Source: an uncultured Chlorobiaceae bacterium (lineage in GTDB: Bacteria > Bacteroidota > Chlorobiia > Chlorobiales > Chlorobiaceae). From it: DNA of 64,000 nt. Below the pieces are notes generated by a model, which had not been told where the DNA came from, made no database searches, and was given only the letters and a program-made list of their open reading frames with translations. The stretch's first letter is position 1. Every line of letters begins with the position of its first letter. The stretch is taken from positions 1-64,000 of the forward strand of contig CAINOC010000006.1 in the NCBI GenBank assembly GCA_903851385.1, read 5' to 3'. Made by a program: the position numbers and the translations under genes. Below, one piece after another: positions 18,292 through 28,470 of this stretch.

Positions 18292-18364
18292 CGTATCTCC
18301 TTTTTTTATTGTGGGTCAATTATCAATCAATTCGAGTATTTATCGTCTCAATATACGTTAGCGT

Positions 18365-18760
18365 TCAAGGCGTCTGGTTTCCATTTGGAGCTGTTTCAGC
18401 CGCATAAGTGGCAGGCTGGTCGTAGTAAGCAAATTCCTGACTCGTATAGTCGTCACTTAGTTTGTCGAGCATTTCGCTAATGGCTGACACTGATATCGTT
18501 CCCCGGTTATTATTCTGAACGGAGAGTACTGTGGCGCCGAGATTTATAACAATAAGCAGAGCAAAGAATGCCAGACGGAAAGTGAAGCGATTGTTGGCAA
18601 CACTATTTGAGTGCTTTGCCTCCAGACCGAACTCCCGGTCTATTCGCTGCATCAGCCGCACTCTGAAAAAATGAGTAACCTCCAGTGGTTTCATTTCATC
18701 AAGCAACTTCATGGTTCTGGCGACCTTTTCTTCGGTGTTTTTGTTATGCTGTTTCATCAT
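18365..18760 (-). CDS. putative membrane anti-sigma factor
   Basis: 131 residues: a basic cytoplasmic N-terminus (about 1-60), one membrane helix (about 62-82, FRLAFFALLIVINLGATVL), and a short periplasmic tail. It lies immediately downstream of the ECF sigma gene, where the anti-sigma factor is normally encoded. No zinc-binding HxxxCxxC motif is present, so it would be a non-ZAS anti-sigma. The call rests on topology and position, not on a recognised domain. Confidence 0.6.
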   Translation of the reverse strand: MMKQHNKNTEEKVARTMKLLDEMKPLEVTHFFRVRLMQRIDREFGLEAKHSNSVANNRFTFRLAFFALLIVINLGATVLSVQNNNRGTISVSAISEMLDKLSDDYTSQEFAYYDQPATYAAETAPNGNQTP

Positions 18761-18824
18761 AGGTTCCTGTTTCCTTATATCTGACGACAGGCAGGTGAAA
18801 AACCTGTGGTTTCAATTGCAATCA

Positions 18825-19439
18825 TTACTGTGTGTAGTAAGCATAGAGCTTGTCGTGAAGGTTTTTTTTTGCCCGGTGTACAAGAGATTCAACGGCTGAT
18901 ACCGATGTTTTGAGAATATCAGCGATTTCCTGATTACTGAATCCCTCTTGTTTGCTGAGCAGAAACGCGGTTTTCTGGCTATCGGGGAGAGTGCCGAGAG
19001 CCTCCTGTAAAACCAGGGCCTGCTCGTTTCCTGCTAATGTTTCAGCAGGATTATCACTGTGTGGAGCAGCAATGTCCGCTGACGGATCCTCAATACCGAT
19101 TACTCTTTTTATTGAGCTGAACCGTTTTTTCCGTTTCAAACGGCGCAGATGGTCAAGGGACTTAGTAACGGCGATCCGGTATATCCAAGTTGATAGTTTG
19201 GCTTCTTCCCTGAACTGTTCAAAAGATCGGAATACTTCTATAAAAACATCCTGTGCAAGATCTTCCGCGTCTTCCCGATTAAAAACAAAGCGATAACAGG
19301 TATTGATGACCATGTCCTGGTGTTCGGCAACAATACTCCTGAACGACTCTTCTTTCGATGCCATACCTGATTTTTGCAATGCGCTATTTTTCACTGCGCA
19401 GACTATTGCTGCCTTTTCAGCTGTCAACTGTAAATTCAT
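18825..19439 (-). CDS. ECF RNA polymerase sigma factor (sigma-E type)
   Basis: 204 residues from the ATG at 19439 (AAGG upstream); a GTG at 19460 or an ATG at 19364 (179 residues, nearer the family norm) are alternatives. Region 2 is seen as [29 protein letters not shown] and [18 protein letters not shown]. Region 4 is [20 protein letters not shown] followed by [20 protein letters not shown]. It directs RNA polymerase to stress promoters when released by an anti-sigma. It heads a four-gene unit with a membrane protein and two Spy-like proteins, a layout reminiscent of cnrYXH metal sensing. Confidence 0.93.
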   Translation of the reverse strand: MNLQLTAEKAAIVCAVKNSALQKSGMASKEESFRSIVAEHQDMVINTCYRFVFNREDAEDLAQDVFIEVFRSFEQFREEAKLSTWIYRIAVTKSLDHLRRLKRKKRFSSIKRVIGIEDPSADIAAPHSDNPAETLAGNEQALVLQEALGTLPDSQKTAFLLSKQEGFSNQEIADILKTSVSAVESLVHRAKKNLHDKLYAYYTQ

Positions 19440-19553
19440 ACAATTTGCCTTATCTCCCACAGGTAGATGGTTTAAATAACCTTTACCTGTAGGACGTCAT
19501 AAAACTGGAATTCATGCGGTTGTATGCATAACAAGTTTTTTGACTTAAAGCAA

Positions 19554-19595
19554 AATGACGATTTCCCTTGATTTTCAGTTGGGGAAATCGTCATT
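19554..19595 (-). terminator. terminator of the phosphohexomutase gene
   Basis: A perfect 14-bp stem, 19554-19567 with 19582-19595, around a 14-base loop. Read on the minus strand it follows the phosphohexomutase stop and is followed by a short TTTT. Confidence 0.55.
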
Positions 19596-19619
19596 CATTG
19601 TTCTTTTTCCAATGGGTTA

Positions 19620-21002
19620 TCAGGCTAGCTTTGCTGCAAAAGCAAGAACCTTGTCAACCTTTTCCTTTGAGTCCGCTTCACAATAAAGACGCAGTATCGG
19701 TTCTGTTCCAGAAGGTCGTATCAGCATCCATCCACCTTCAAAGTGATATTTGTAGCCGTCAAGATTATTAAATTTAAGGACTTTGTATCCAGCAATATTT
19801 TCAAGACTGCCTGAAGATGCGCGGTCAATAATAGCCTGTTTTACTTCGTCGCTAACGTGCAGGTCGATTCGGTTATAACAGAAAAAGCCATATTCATCGT
19901 AGAGTTCCTGAACAAGCTCTGAAAGTTTTTTGTCTCTGCGGGTCATCATTTCAAGGATCAGCAGGCCTGTATATACGCCATCGCGTTCAGGCAGGAATGA
20001 GGTAATGCCTATACCACCAGACTCTTCACCTCCGATAAGGATGTTGTTGGTTGTCATGAGCTTACTGACGTGTTTGAACCCGACAGGCAGTTCATGCATG
20101 ACAAGATTATACTTTTTGCAGATTTTGTCGATTACATCAGAAAGGGCAAATGTTTTTGCAACTTCGCCGGTTTGATGCTTTTGCTCAACAAGATCCTTGA
20201 GAATAATGGCAAAGAGTTTGTGGGAGTCCACAAAAGCACCGGTTTCATCGAGCATGCCTATTCTGTCCGCATCTCCGTCATTGATTATTGCGACATCAGG
20301 CTCAACCTCTTTAAAGAACTCGATAAATTCTTCGATATACTGAGGAATAGGTTCGGGATTAATGCCTCCGAAACCTGGGTTGATGCTGCAGTGGTAACAG
20401 CTGAGCATCGATTCATCAAACAGGCTGGTGATAAGATCCTGGCCGGCGCCGAACATGGCGTTATGGGCAATCTTTATTCTTGATTCGCGAATAAGCGGAA
20501 GATCAATGCTGCTTTTCAGATAGGTTAGATAAAAACCTTTTATATCGGTCAGCTCAATCAGTTTATTATCGGTTACAAGCGCGGTTTGAGGATCAATTTG
20601 CGGAAGGATCTTCTCAATTTCCTCAATCACTTCCGGGTGAGCAGGCCCCCCATAGGAGGCCTTTACCTTGAAGCCGTTATATATGGCAGGATTGTGTGAT
20701 GCAGTAATGACAATCCCTCCTGCAAGCTGCTTTGCTTTTGTATAGAGAGATACAGCGGGAGTTGAAACAAAATTGTCTGACAGAAATACCTTCAGTCCCT
20801 GTGATGAGAAGACTTCAGCGGTATATTCAGCAAACTCTTTTGACATGAAGCGGGTATCGTAACCTACACATACACCCTTTGCGCTGTTTGGATGCCGAAG
20901 AAAGTAACGGGCAGAAGCCAGTGCTGCCAGTTTCAGGTTATCATAAGTGTAATCTTTTGCTATAATCGCACGCCATCCATCAGTACCGAATTTGACTTGC
21001 AT
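19620..21002 (-). CDS. phosphoglucomutase/phosphomannomutase family protein
   Basis: 460 residues of the alpha-D-phosphohexomutase family. The N-terminus KFGTDGWRAIIAKDYT, the phosphoserine loop TASHNPAIYNGFK, the metal loop DGDADRIG, the sugar-binding loop GGEESGGIG and the C-terminal phosphate loop RPSGTEP are all present. It converts hexose 1-phosphate to 6-phosphate. The exact sugar (glucose, mannose or glucosamine) cannot be settled from motifs. Possible roles are glycogen or envelope sugar supply. Confidence 0.93.
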   Translation of the reverse strand: MQVKFGTDGWRAIIAKDYTYDNLKLAALASARYFLRHPNSAKGVCVGYDTRFMSKEFAEYTAEVFSSQGLKVFLSDNFVSTPAVSLYTKAKQLAGGIVITASHNPAIYNGFKVKASYGGPAHPEVIEEIEKILPQIDPQTALVTDNKLIELTDIKGFYLTYLKSSIDLPLIRESRIKIAHNAMFGAGQDLITSLFDESMLSCYHCSINPGFGGINPEPIPQYIEEFIEFFKEVEPDVAIINDGDADRIGMLDETGAFVDSHKLFAIILKDLVEQKHQTGEVAKTFALSDVIDKICKKYNLVMHELPVGFKHVSKLMTTNNILIGGEESGGIGITSFLPERDGVYTGLLILEMMTRRDKKLSELVQELYDEYGFFCYNRIDLHVSDEVKQAIIDRASSGSLENIAGYKVLKFNNLDGYKYHFEGGWMLIRPSGTEPILRLYCEADSKEKVDKVLAFAAKLA

Positions 21003-21102
21003 TCTTTATTGATTTTGATATAATGGAAATCGAAACATAGAAAGTCATTGTTTTGTCAAAATACAGTTTCCCTGTCGTTCATCCAATTTTCTCTCTTTTT
21101 TG

Positions 21103-22245
21103 ATGGCAAAGAAGCTTTTTGTTTTAGCTGGTGAAGTTTCAGGCGATATGCATGCCTCAGGAGTAATTGCTGAACTCTTGAAGGCAAGGCCTGATGTCAT
21201 GGTGTTCGGTATAGGCGGTGAGAAACTTCGGGCTCTTGGCGCACATCTGCTTTATGATTGCTCCGAGACGAGCATCATGGGGTTTGTTGATGTGCTGAAG
21301 CATACTGGATTTTTGCGAAGGGTTATTCGTGATCTCAAGGAAGCGGTGAAAAGGGAAAAGCCACAGGCGGCTTTTCTTGTTGATTATCCGGGCATGAACC
21401 TGCTGATGGCGCGGTTTTTTCATGAGCTTGGCATTCCGGTTATCTTTTATATCTCACCCCAGGTATGGGCATGGAAAGAGGGTCGTGTAAAGGCTATCAG
21501 GCGAGATGTAGACCGATTGCTTGTGATCTTTGATTTTGAGGTTGATTTTTTTCGCCGCCATGGCATACATGCGGAATTTGTCGGTCACCCGGTGATTGAA
21601 CAGCTTGCAGAACTCGTTCTTCCTTCCAGAGAGTTATTTGTAAAGAAGCATACTATAGCAACGGATATCAGGCTTATCGGGCTTCTTCCAGGAAGTCGCG
21701 CGCAGGAGATAGCTCATATTCTGCCTGAAATGCTTAAAGCTGCCCGGCTATTGAGCAAAGAGTACCGAGTGGTATTTCTTTTCGGTCGTGCTCCGCATCT
21801 TGAGGACTCCAGTTATAATCTGTTGACCGAGTACAGGGATCTTTCCTTTATTAGGTGTTCAGCCTATGAGGTTATGCAGTACAGCGATCTTGCTTTAGTA
21901 ACCTCTGGAACAGCAACCCTTGAATCGCTTTGTTTTGGTGTGCCGATGATTGTTGTCTATAAAACGGGAATGCTAAACTACCTGATAGGGCGTCTCGTTG
22001 TAAAGCTGAAAAATATATCACTGGCCAATATAGTTGCTAAAGGACTTGGGAGCAGTGAGAGGGTTGTCCCTGAACTTATTCAGCATGAGGCTAACGGAAC
22101 GGAGATATACCGGACTGCCAGAATGATTCTTGATAACCCTGAAGCGGCTGCAGCTATGCGCAGGGAGTTGCTTGCAGCACGGGATAAGCTTGCCAGCGCT
22201 TCTCCTTCAAAAAAAATCGCAGGTATTTTACAGGAATATCTTTAA
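21103..22245 (+). CDS. lpxB: lipid-A-disaccharide synthase
   Basis: 380 residues from the ATG at 21103 (a TTG one codon earlier is unlikely). Conserved LpxB features are the N-terminal VLAGEVSGDMHASGVI, YISPQVWAWKEGRVKAIR, GLLPGSRAQEI and LVTSGTATLESLC. It joins UDP-2,3-diacylglucosamine and lipid X into the lipid A disaccharide at the inner membrane. It is consistent with an LPS-bearing outer membrane together with KdsD and BamA. Divergent from the phosphohexomutase gene. Confidence 0.96.
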   Translation: MAKKLFVLAGEVSGDMHASGVIAELLKARPDVMVFGIGGEKLRALGAHLLYDCSETSIMGFVDVLKHTGFLRRVIRDLKEAVKREKPQAAFLVDYPGMNLLMARFFHELGIPVIFYISPQVWAWKEGRVKAIRRDVDRLLVIFDFEVDFFRRHGIHAEFVGHPVIEQLAELVLPSRELFVKKHTIATDIRLIGLLPGSRAQEIAHILPEMLKAARLLSKEYRVVFLFGRAPHLEDSSYNLLTEYRDLSFIRCSAYEVMQYSDLALVTSGTATLESLCFGVPMIVVYKTGMLNYLIGRLVVKLKNISLANIVAKGLGSSERVVPELIQHEANGTEIYRTARMILDNPEAAAAMRRELLAARDKLASASPSKKIAGILQEYL

Positions 22246-22262
22246 ACAAAGAACATGTAACT

Positions 22263-22541
22263 ATGGAAAAAGCTGTTGACTACCTTGTTGGTCATCCTGT
22301 ACTGTTTGTTATCGCGGTTATCATTGCGATCATGATTCTTTTCTCTTTCTTGAGAAGAATCATGCAGTTATTTCTTGTGATAGCTGCTATTCTGGTGCTT
22401 TATGCAGCCTATCTCCAGCTCACAGGAGGCGCAACGCATGAAGCTTTTCAACATATTGGTCTCTGGTTCAAGAACATATTCCATTTAGTCACGACTCTGT
22501 TTGGCCATTTCTTTGATTTCCTGAAATCACCAAAAAAGTAA
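22263..22541 (+). CDS. hypothetical two-helix membrane protein
   Basis: 92 residues with two adjacent hydrophobic helices (about 12-28 and 34-52) and a Phe/His-rich amphipathic C-terminal part. It starts 17 bases after lpxB on the same strand, so is probably co-transcribed. I do not recognise the family. Confidence 0.65.
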   Translation: MEKAVDYLVGHPVLFVIAVIIAIMILFSFLRRIMQLFLVIAAILVLYAAYLQLTGGATHEAFQHIGLWFKNIFHLVTTLFGHFFDFLKSPKK

Positions 22542-22551
22542 CGTTTTGTTG

Positions 22552-24522
22552 TTACCTCCCCGTTAACGAAATCGCCCCGGTAGGACAGCTTTCTGTCATG
22601 AGGGCACTGTCAAGGGCTGCAAGGCCATCTAACTGTTCAAGCATACGGACACAAATTCCGCAGTCAACGCACTTTTCCCTTTCCATGCTTATGTCGGCTT
22701 TTGCCGCTTTATAAAAGCCGGTATGATCATGGGTTTCTGCCTTTTTAAATGGAGTAAAGCGACTCGAAAGCTCCCTCAGCCGGCAATCCGTGATAGCGCT
22801 GCACCGGCACTGCAGGCATCTCAGGGCTTCCTGGCGGGCAAAATCTTCGCTGTAGCCTAAAGCAACTTCCATGAAATTTTTTGATCGTTTTTCAATGGAT
22901 AATTCAGGCATAGGGACTCTTTCTGCGGGTGGTTTGCTCTCATAAAATGCCTGCGGAGCTTCGTCTCGGGCGCCGAAAGAGGAGTTGAAAGAGTGTTTCT
23001 CGGCAACAGGTATGTCGCCGTTTAAAAAGAGGTTGATGGAGTGAGCCGCCCGCTTTCCCTGCTCAACAGCGCGGATTGCAATATCAGTGCCGGTTACGCA
23101 GTCTCCTCCAGCAAATAACCATGGTACCAGGGACTGCAGAGTCTCAGGATGTACTTGAAGTTTCCCACCCTGCTCACTACCTATTCCTGCGGTATGTCCG
23201 GCAGCAGGGTCAATCTGCTGTCCGATTGCAGATATAATCGTGTCGGCGGCTACAGTGAACTCTGAACCTTCTAGAGGGAGCGGTTTGCGGCGTCCGGTAT
23301 GGTCAGCTTCGCCTGGCTGCATGCGTATTGCGGTGATTTCAAGTGAGCCGTCGACGGTTCTGATTGCATTAGGGGCAGTGTGATCAATGAGGGTGATACC
23401 TTCGGCAAGAGCTTCCTCAATTTCGGCAGGGTTTGCCGGCATCTCATGTTTTGAGCGTCGATAAAGAATGGTGACTGTTGATGCTCCAAGACGAATCGCC
23501 GTTCTTGCAGCATCAATGGCGGTATCTCCTCCTCCTGTTACTATGACACGCTGTCCGAGATGCTGCTCGGCGCCGCAAGATGCTTTACGAAGAAACTCAA
23601 TACCGCTTATCACTCCAGGTTCATGTTCACCGGGAATGTTCATGCGTGCAGCAACTTGAGCACCTACAGCAAGAAACAGGGCATCATATTCCTTTTTCAG
23701 AGTGTCGGCTTTGATCTCTTTGCCGAATGTTGTGTTGAAGCGGAACTCAACTCCCATATCCTGCAGGGTTGCAATATCACTCTCAATAACATTTTCAGGA
23801 AGTCTGAAGCGGGGAATTCCGTAGCGCATCATACCTCCGGCATGAGCACTGGATTCGAAAATTGTTACTGCATGTCCATTGCGGAGAAGGAAGTAAGCAG
23901 CGCTCAACCCTGCGGGTCCAGATCCTATAACCGCTACTTTTTTCCCTGTTTTCAGGGCAATTTCAGGGATAAACCGATCGGGTTCTGCGCTCTCTCTATC
24001 AGCGGCATACCGTTTCAGGGAACAGATAGAAACTGGAGTATCTATGCCATGCCTTCTGCATTCGTCTTCACAGGGAGCCGGGCAGATTCTGCCGAGGATT
24101 CCTGGAAGAGGAATTGTTTGCTTGATTATTTTGAGAGCCTCTCTGTCATTTTGTTGCGAAATTGCTGCGATAAAGTCTGGAATATCGCAACCTGCAGGGC
24201 AAGAGAGCTCACAGGGACCCATGCAGTCGCCGCTATGTTCTTCGATGATGTTTTCAAGGCTCTGCCTTCTCATCGAGTTCAGGGTGTCATTGTCAGTTTC
24301 AATGACCATGCCTTCCGACACGAGCGTGTGGCATGCTGGAACAAAACGGTTTTTCCCCTTGATTTCCACAATGCACATCCAGCATGAACCCGTCTCGTGA
24401 AGGGAATCCTGAAAGCAAAGGGTAGGAATCTCAATGCCGGCTTTTGTTGCAGCTTCAAGAATCGATAGATCGGGTGAGGCCGTAACGTGTTGCCCGTTGA
24501 TGGTAAGAGAGAGTGAATTCAT
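22552..24522 (-). CDS. multi-cluster iron-sulfur flavoprotein (GltD-like oxidoreductase)
   Basis: 656 residues. An N-terminal 2Fe-2S domain has C36, C47, C50 and C64. A His/Cys-rich 4Fe-4S region follows (H96, C100, C104, C108, C112). The GltD-type FAD/NAD(P)H core (about 190-490) has [28 protein letters not shown] and [10 protein letters not shown]. The C-terminal part carries [12 protein letters not shown] and one ferredoxin motif CVDCGIC with a distal CP. This resembles the flavin/iron-sulfur subunits that move electrons between NAD(P)H and ferredoxin-like partners. Its first four bases overlap the end of ispH (ATGA), so the two are translationally coupled. The partner and substrate are unknown. 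Confidence 0.85.
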   Translation of the reverse strand: MNSLSLTINGQHVTASPDLSILEAATKAGIEIPTLCFQDSLHETGSCWMCIVEIKGKNRFVPACHTLVSEGMVIETDNDTLNSMRRQSLENIIEEHSGDCMGPCELSCPAGCDIPDFIAAISQQNDREALKIIKQTIPLPGILGRICPAPCEDECRRHGIDTPVSICSLKRYAADRESAEPDRFIPEIALKTGKKVAVIGSGPAGLSAAYFLLRNGHAVTIFESSAHAGGMMRYGIPRFRLPENVIESDIATLQDMGVEFRFNTTFGKEIKADTLKKEYDALFLAVGAQVAARMNIPGEHEPGVISGIEFLRKASCGAEQHLGQRVIVTGGGDTAIDAARTAIRLGASTVTILYRRSKHEMPANPAEIEEALAEGITLIDHTAPNAIRTVDGSLEITAIRMQPGEADHTGRRKPLPLEGSEFTVAADTIISAIGQQIDPAAGHTAGIGSEQGGKLQVHPETLQSLVPWLFAGGDCVTGTDIAIRAVEQGKRAAHSINLFLNGDIPVAEKHSFNSSFGARDEAPQAFYESKPPAERVPMPELSIEKRSKNFMEVALGYSEDFARQEALRCLQCRCSAITDCRLRELSSRFTPFKKAETHDHTGFYKAAKADISMEREKCVDCGICVRMLEQLDGLAALDSALMTESCPTGAISLTGR

Positions 24523-25517
24523 GAAGTTTGTCCAAAGTTCTGTTCAATAGAGCTGGCTACTTTTTCAAGAAGCCACATGGGCGTTGAGGTTGCACCGCAT
24601 ACGCCGACATTGTCCACCGTCTTGCCTTCACTGTCCCTGAACCATGTATCCTGAAGTTCATCGATATCTTCAATAAAGTAACTGTTGGGGTTTGCCGCTT
24701 TACAGATATTGAAAAGCACCTGGCCGTTTGAGCTTTTTTTCCCTGCTACAAAGATGATCGTGTTATTGTCAAGAGAGAAGTCATGGAGTTTCTGGTTTCT
24801 GCTCGATACCTGCCGGCAAATGGTATCCTTGAAGAGATGCTGCGGCATGGGAAGCACCTGGGTCATATCCGCAGTAATATCAATATCACGGATTGCCATC
24901 CATGGAGCCGGTTTTCCGGAGCCGGCTGGCGCGAAATAGTGTTCAAGATTTTCCTTAAGCTCATAAAACCCCGGAATATCCATGGTTGTCTGGGAAATAA
25001 GCGCTGTTTTTTTTGCCGGGTCAAGCGCGCGTATCTCTTCGGGGTCGCTGAGGTCGGGATGTTTGATAATGACAGCGGAATTATCGCATTGTCCGTTGAT
25101 GCCAATAACCTCCGGGTGGGTATGTTTACCGTAGATAACGATCTGGTAGCCCAGCTTATAGAGCATTCTGGTTGTTCTCTGAAGTCGGGATACAACTGGA
25201 CAGGTTGTGTCAGTAATGGCGAGATTGTTTTCCCTGGCAATTCTGTACGTCGAAGGCGGTTCTCCATGTGCCCGGATAAGCACCTGGGCATTTTTGAGCT
25301 TTTTAAAGCCTGCTTCGTCGACGGTTACAAGACCGAGGGCTTCAAGTCGTTTCACCTCGACCTCATTATGGACAACATCGCCGAAAGAGTATAATCCTCC
25401 CTCTGTCTGAAGTTTTTCTTCGGCAACAAATATGGTTCCCTGCACTCCTATGCAGAATCCTGACGACGTTCTGTCGAGGTTTACTTTCACGCTGTACCGG
25501 TTTAAGTCAAAAATCAA
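24519..25517 (-). CDS. ispH: 4-hydroxy-3-methylbut-2-enyl diphosphate reductase
   Basis: 332 residues. The three cluster cysteines are in [15 protein letters not shown] and [20 protein letters not shown] carries the conserved active-site His, and YGKHTHPEV is also seen. IspH performs the last step of the MEP pathway, giving IPP and DMAPP needed for carotenoids, quinones, bacteriochlorophyll tails and the UppS product. It needs an external electron donor; the overlapping iron-sulfur flavoprotein gene downstream is a candidate supplier. Confidence 0.96.
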   Translation of the reverse strand: MIFDLNRYSVKVNLDRTSSGFCIGVQGTIFVAEEKLQTEGGLYSFGDVVHNEVEVKRLEALGLVTVDEAGFKKLKNAQVLIRAHGEPPSTYRIARENNLAITDTTCPVVSRLQRTTRMLYKLGYQIVIYGKHTHPEVIGINGQCDNSAVIIKHPDLSDPEEIRALDPAKKTALISQTTMDIPGFYELKENLEHYFAPAGSGKPAPWMAIRDIDITADMTQVLPMPQHLFKDTICRQVSSRNQKLHDFSLDNNTIIFVAGKKSSNGQVLFNICKAANPNSYFIEDIDELQDTWFRDSEGKTVDNVGVCGATSTPMWLLEKVASSIEQNFGQTS

Positions 25518-25589
25518 AAATCACCAATCGAGAATGAAAGTAACAAGTATGGATACAAAAGGCAAAAGCGAAAAGAAGAGCATGGGTTG

Positions 25590-26405
25590 CTACACTTCCA
25601 CCAGTTCAACATCCGGCAGCTCTGAACCCATGAAGAGTTGATAGAGCAGGCTGAATTTTTGAGGCAGATCGCTGACCAGAAGGTGCGGAGCAGAAGCTTT
25701 TCTGGCAGGGTTAAGCAGTTTCGACTCCGTCATGAGTTGTTTTGTTCTCAGGGCCACCGCTTCAGCAGAGTCGATGATACGAATTCCTTCGCCGATTGTT
25801 TCTTCAATGACCCGGCGAAGAATCGGGTAGTGTGTACAGCCAAGTACAAGCGTATCAATGTCCTGTTGCCTGATTTCTGAAAGATATTCCTTCGCTATAA
25901 GTTTTGTTGCGGGGTGATCGATAAAGCCCTCTTCAGCGAGCGGGACAAAAAGAGGACAGGCTTGCGAGATGACCTCTATTTCCGGATTGAGCAGATTAAT
26001 GGCGCAGGCATAGGCATTTGAGGAGACCGTAGCCTGGGTGCCGATAACACCTATCCGGTTATTTTTTGTGGCATGCACCGCCAGCTCAGCACCTGCTTTT
26101 AAAACTCCGATAACGGGAATATCGCCGCATGCTTTCTCAACCACATCAAGAGCAAGTGCCGAAACGGTATTGCATGCGACAATGATCATTTTCGGCTTAT
26201 AGCGCATGAGAATAGCGATGTCGTCAGATGCATACTTCCTGATGGTAACCTGGGACTTTGGTCCGTAAGGCACCCTTGCAGTATCGCCAAAATAGATAAT
26301 CCGTTCTGAGGGCAGGGCTGCCTGTACCGCTTTGACAACAGTCAGTCCGCCAATTCCTGAATCAAAAATGCCGATTGGGCTGTCAGAAGAAACATTATGA
26401 ATCAT
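25590..26405 (-). CDS. murI: glutamate racemase
   Basis: 271 residues, normal length. The two catalytic cysteine motifs VACNTVSA and LGCTHYPIL are present, together with the N-terminal [17 protein letters not shown] and [11 protein letters not shown]. It makes D-glutamate for peptidoglycan. It lies between ispH and ychF on the same strand. Confidence 0.96.
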   Translation of the reverse strand: MIHNVSSDSPIGIFDSGIGGLTVVKAVQAALPSERIIYFGDTARVPYGPKSQVTIRKYASDDIAILMRYKPKMIIVACNTVSALALDVVEKACGDIPVIGVLKAGAELAVHATKNNRIGVIGTQATVSSNAYACAINLLNPEIEVISQACPLFVPLAEEGFIDHPATKLIAKEYLSEIRQQDIDTLVLGCTHYPILRRVIEETIGEGIRIIDSAEAVALRTKQLMTESKLLNPARKASAPHLLVSDLPQKFSLLYQLFMGSELPDVELVEV

Positions 26406-26452
26406 TGCCGGTCGGAATAATGGTCAACTGTCAATGGTTAAAAAACTATACT

Positions 26453-27544
26453 CTATACATTAAAACGGAAAACAATGACATCGCCGTCTTTGACAATATA
26501 CTCCTTACCTTCTGAGCGGAGCTTTCCGGCTACCTTGACTTTCTGCTCAGAACCTAACTCAATAAGATCGCGGTATGACATCACTTCAGCCCGGATAAAC
26601 CCTTTTTCAAAATCAGAATGGATTGCTCCTGCGGCTTCTGGAGCAGCTGCGCCTTTGCGTATTGTCCAGGCGTGAACCTCTTTTTCTCCTGCTGTAAAAT
26701 AGGTCTGCAGTCCAAGCAGGTCATACGCTGTTTTAATCAGTCGGTCGAGGCCCGACATGCTGAGCCCTATGCTTTCGAGAAATTCCGGACGCTCTTCTTC
26801 AGGCAGTTCCGCTATATCGGCTTCCGTCTGAGCGCTGATAATCAGCATTTTTGCGCCTGTCGCCGCTGCAACTTCAGCAACCTTTTTTGTGTAGTCGTTT
26901 CCATCAGGAAGGTCTGATTCTGCTACATTGGCGGCAAAAAGAATGGGTTTGGACGATAAGAGGAAAAACTGTCGGGCCATTGCTTTTTCCTCATCGGTTT
27001 CAACAATATTTCGTGCAGGAATACCTTCACTGAGTCCACTGATTATTTTTTCGGCAAGATCAAGCTGCAGCAGCAGCTCTTTTTCTTTTTTAGCATTTTT
27101 TCTCAGGCGTTCCATGCGGCGTTCCATACTGTCAAGATCAGCCAGCATCAGCTCGGTTTCAATAGTGACAATATCATCAGCAGGGTCAATCCGGCCCTCG
27201 ACATGGATGATGTTATCATCATCAAAACATCGAACGACATGCACAATCGCATCAACTTCCCTGATATGTGACAGGAACTGGTTTCCCAGGCCTTCTCCCT
27301 TGCTTGCCCCTTTTACAAGGCCTGCGATATCAACGATTTCAAGCGTTGCCGGAACAAGGGTCGGTGTATGAACGACATCAGCAATCTGCTGCATACGCTC
27401 GTCAGGCACCAGGACGGTCCCGACATTGGGTTCTATGGTACAGAAGGGATAATTGGCCGCTTCAGCCTGTTTTGCAGTGATGGCATTGAAAAGTGTAGAC
27501 TTTCCAACATTTGGCAATCCGACGATGCCGCAGCGAAGTGACAT
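26453..27544 (-). CDS. ychF: redox-regulated ATPase YchF
   Basis: 363 residues, the family standard. P-loop [15 protein letters not shown], an Obg-type G2/G3 region ([20 protein letters not shown]) and the C-terminal TGS-like domain ([14 protein letters not shown], later [11 protein letters not shown]) are seen; the family prefers ATP through a non-canonical G4 motif. It binds ribosomes and is involved in stress responses. Divergent from cmk. Confidence 0.96.
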   Translation of the reverse strand: MSLRCGIVGLPNVGKSTLFNAITAKQAEAANYPFCTIEPNVGTVLVPDERMQQIADVVHTPTLVPATLEIVDIAGLVKGASKGEGLGNQFLSHIREVDAIVHVVRCFDDDNIIHVEGRIDPADDIVTIETELMLADLDSMERRMERLRKNAKKEKELLLQLDLAEKIISGLSEGIPARNIVETDEEKAMARQFFLLSSKPILFAANVAESDLPDGNDYTKKVAEVAAATGAKMLIISAQTEADIAELPEEERPEFLESIGLSMSGLDRLIKTAYDLLGLQTYFTAGEKEVHAWTIRKGAAAPEAAGAIHSDFEKGFIRAEVMSYRDLIELGSEQKVKVAGKLRSEGKEYIVKDGDVIVFRFNV

Positions 27545-27650
27545 AAAGAGAAATATTGAAATATGAATAACTAAAACACAAGGGTTTTAACATGTAACCA
27601 ATATGTTTGGAAAAAGCAAATATTTTTTATAAAATGAAAGTCTAATTAAA

Positions 27651-28364
27651 ATGCGTGTGAAACAGCAAATCGGGAAAAAGCGTATCATAATAGCCATTGA
27701 CGGGCCGGCAGCTTCCGGAAAGAGTACAACAGCCCGCAGAGTGGCGCAGCAGCTGGGATATATCTATATCGACACTGGTGCAATGTATCGTTCAGTTACT
27801 CTCAAAGCCCTTCAGCAGGGGTTACTCGATGATTTGCGACGCTCTCCCGAGAGCGTTTCCGATTTAATCAAGGATATTGCAATACGTTTTGACGGCGACC
27901 GTGTTTTTTTGAACGGCAGTGATGTCAGTAGAGAGATCAGGGATAACCGGGTAAGCCGTGAGGTAAGTTTTATCAGTTCACTCAAGCCGGTTCGTGACAG
28001 GCTCAGAGAGATGCAGCAGGAGCTTGGTCGCCAGCGCGGGGTTGTCATGGATGGAAGGGATATCGGGACTGTTGTTTTTCCTGATGCCGAACTGAAAATA
28101 TTTCTTGTTGCCGAGCCCCGGGAAAGAGCAAAACGGCGATATGCCGAGTTGATTGCAAAGTGCCCCGATGGAGGCGAACTGCCTGATCTTGACGAGCTTG
28201 AAGATGAAATCAGGAAAAGAGATCGTGAGGATGCCGAAAGGGAACATGCACCGTTGAAAAAACACGTTGAAGCTCACGAAATTGATACGTCGGATTTGAC
28301 GATAGAGCGCCAAGTGGATATAGTATATAATCTTGCGTTGGATATACAGAAGGATGGCCGGTAA
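27651..28364 (+). CDS. cmk: cytidylate kinase
   Basis: 237 residues. P-loop [29 protein letters not shown], the NMP-binding insert and [20 protein letters not shown] match bacterial Cmk. It phosphorylates CMP/dCMP. It lies 106 bases upstream of rpsA, the cmk-rpsA order conserved across many bacteria. Confidence 0.96.
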   Translation: MRVKQQIGKKRIIIAIDGPAASGKSTTARRVAQQLGYIYIDTGAMYRSVTLKALQQGLLDDLRRSPESVSDLIKDIAIRFDGDRVFLNGSDVSREIRDNRVSREVSFISSLKPVRDRLREMQQELGRQRGVVMDGRDIGTVVFPDAELKIFLVAEPRERAKRRYAELIAKCPDGGELPDLDELEDEIRKRDREDAEREHAPLKKHVEAHEIDTSDLTIERQVDIVYNLALDIQKDGR

Positions 28365-28470
28365 ACAGTACCCGGCGGAGAACAGAATTTTTTTTTATTA
28401 ACCATAAAAACCCCATGCCGATATCTCTCGCGGCTGGCAGGCTAACTACAAGAGAGGAAGGAAAAAATTA

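Noticed and set aside
23560-24387. 275-codon plus-strand frame opposite the iron-sulfur flavoprotein gene
   Set aside because: It is fully antisense to a gene with intact cofactor motifs and itself shows no motif.
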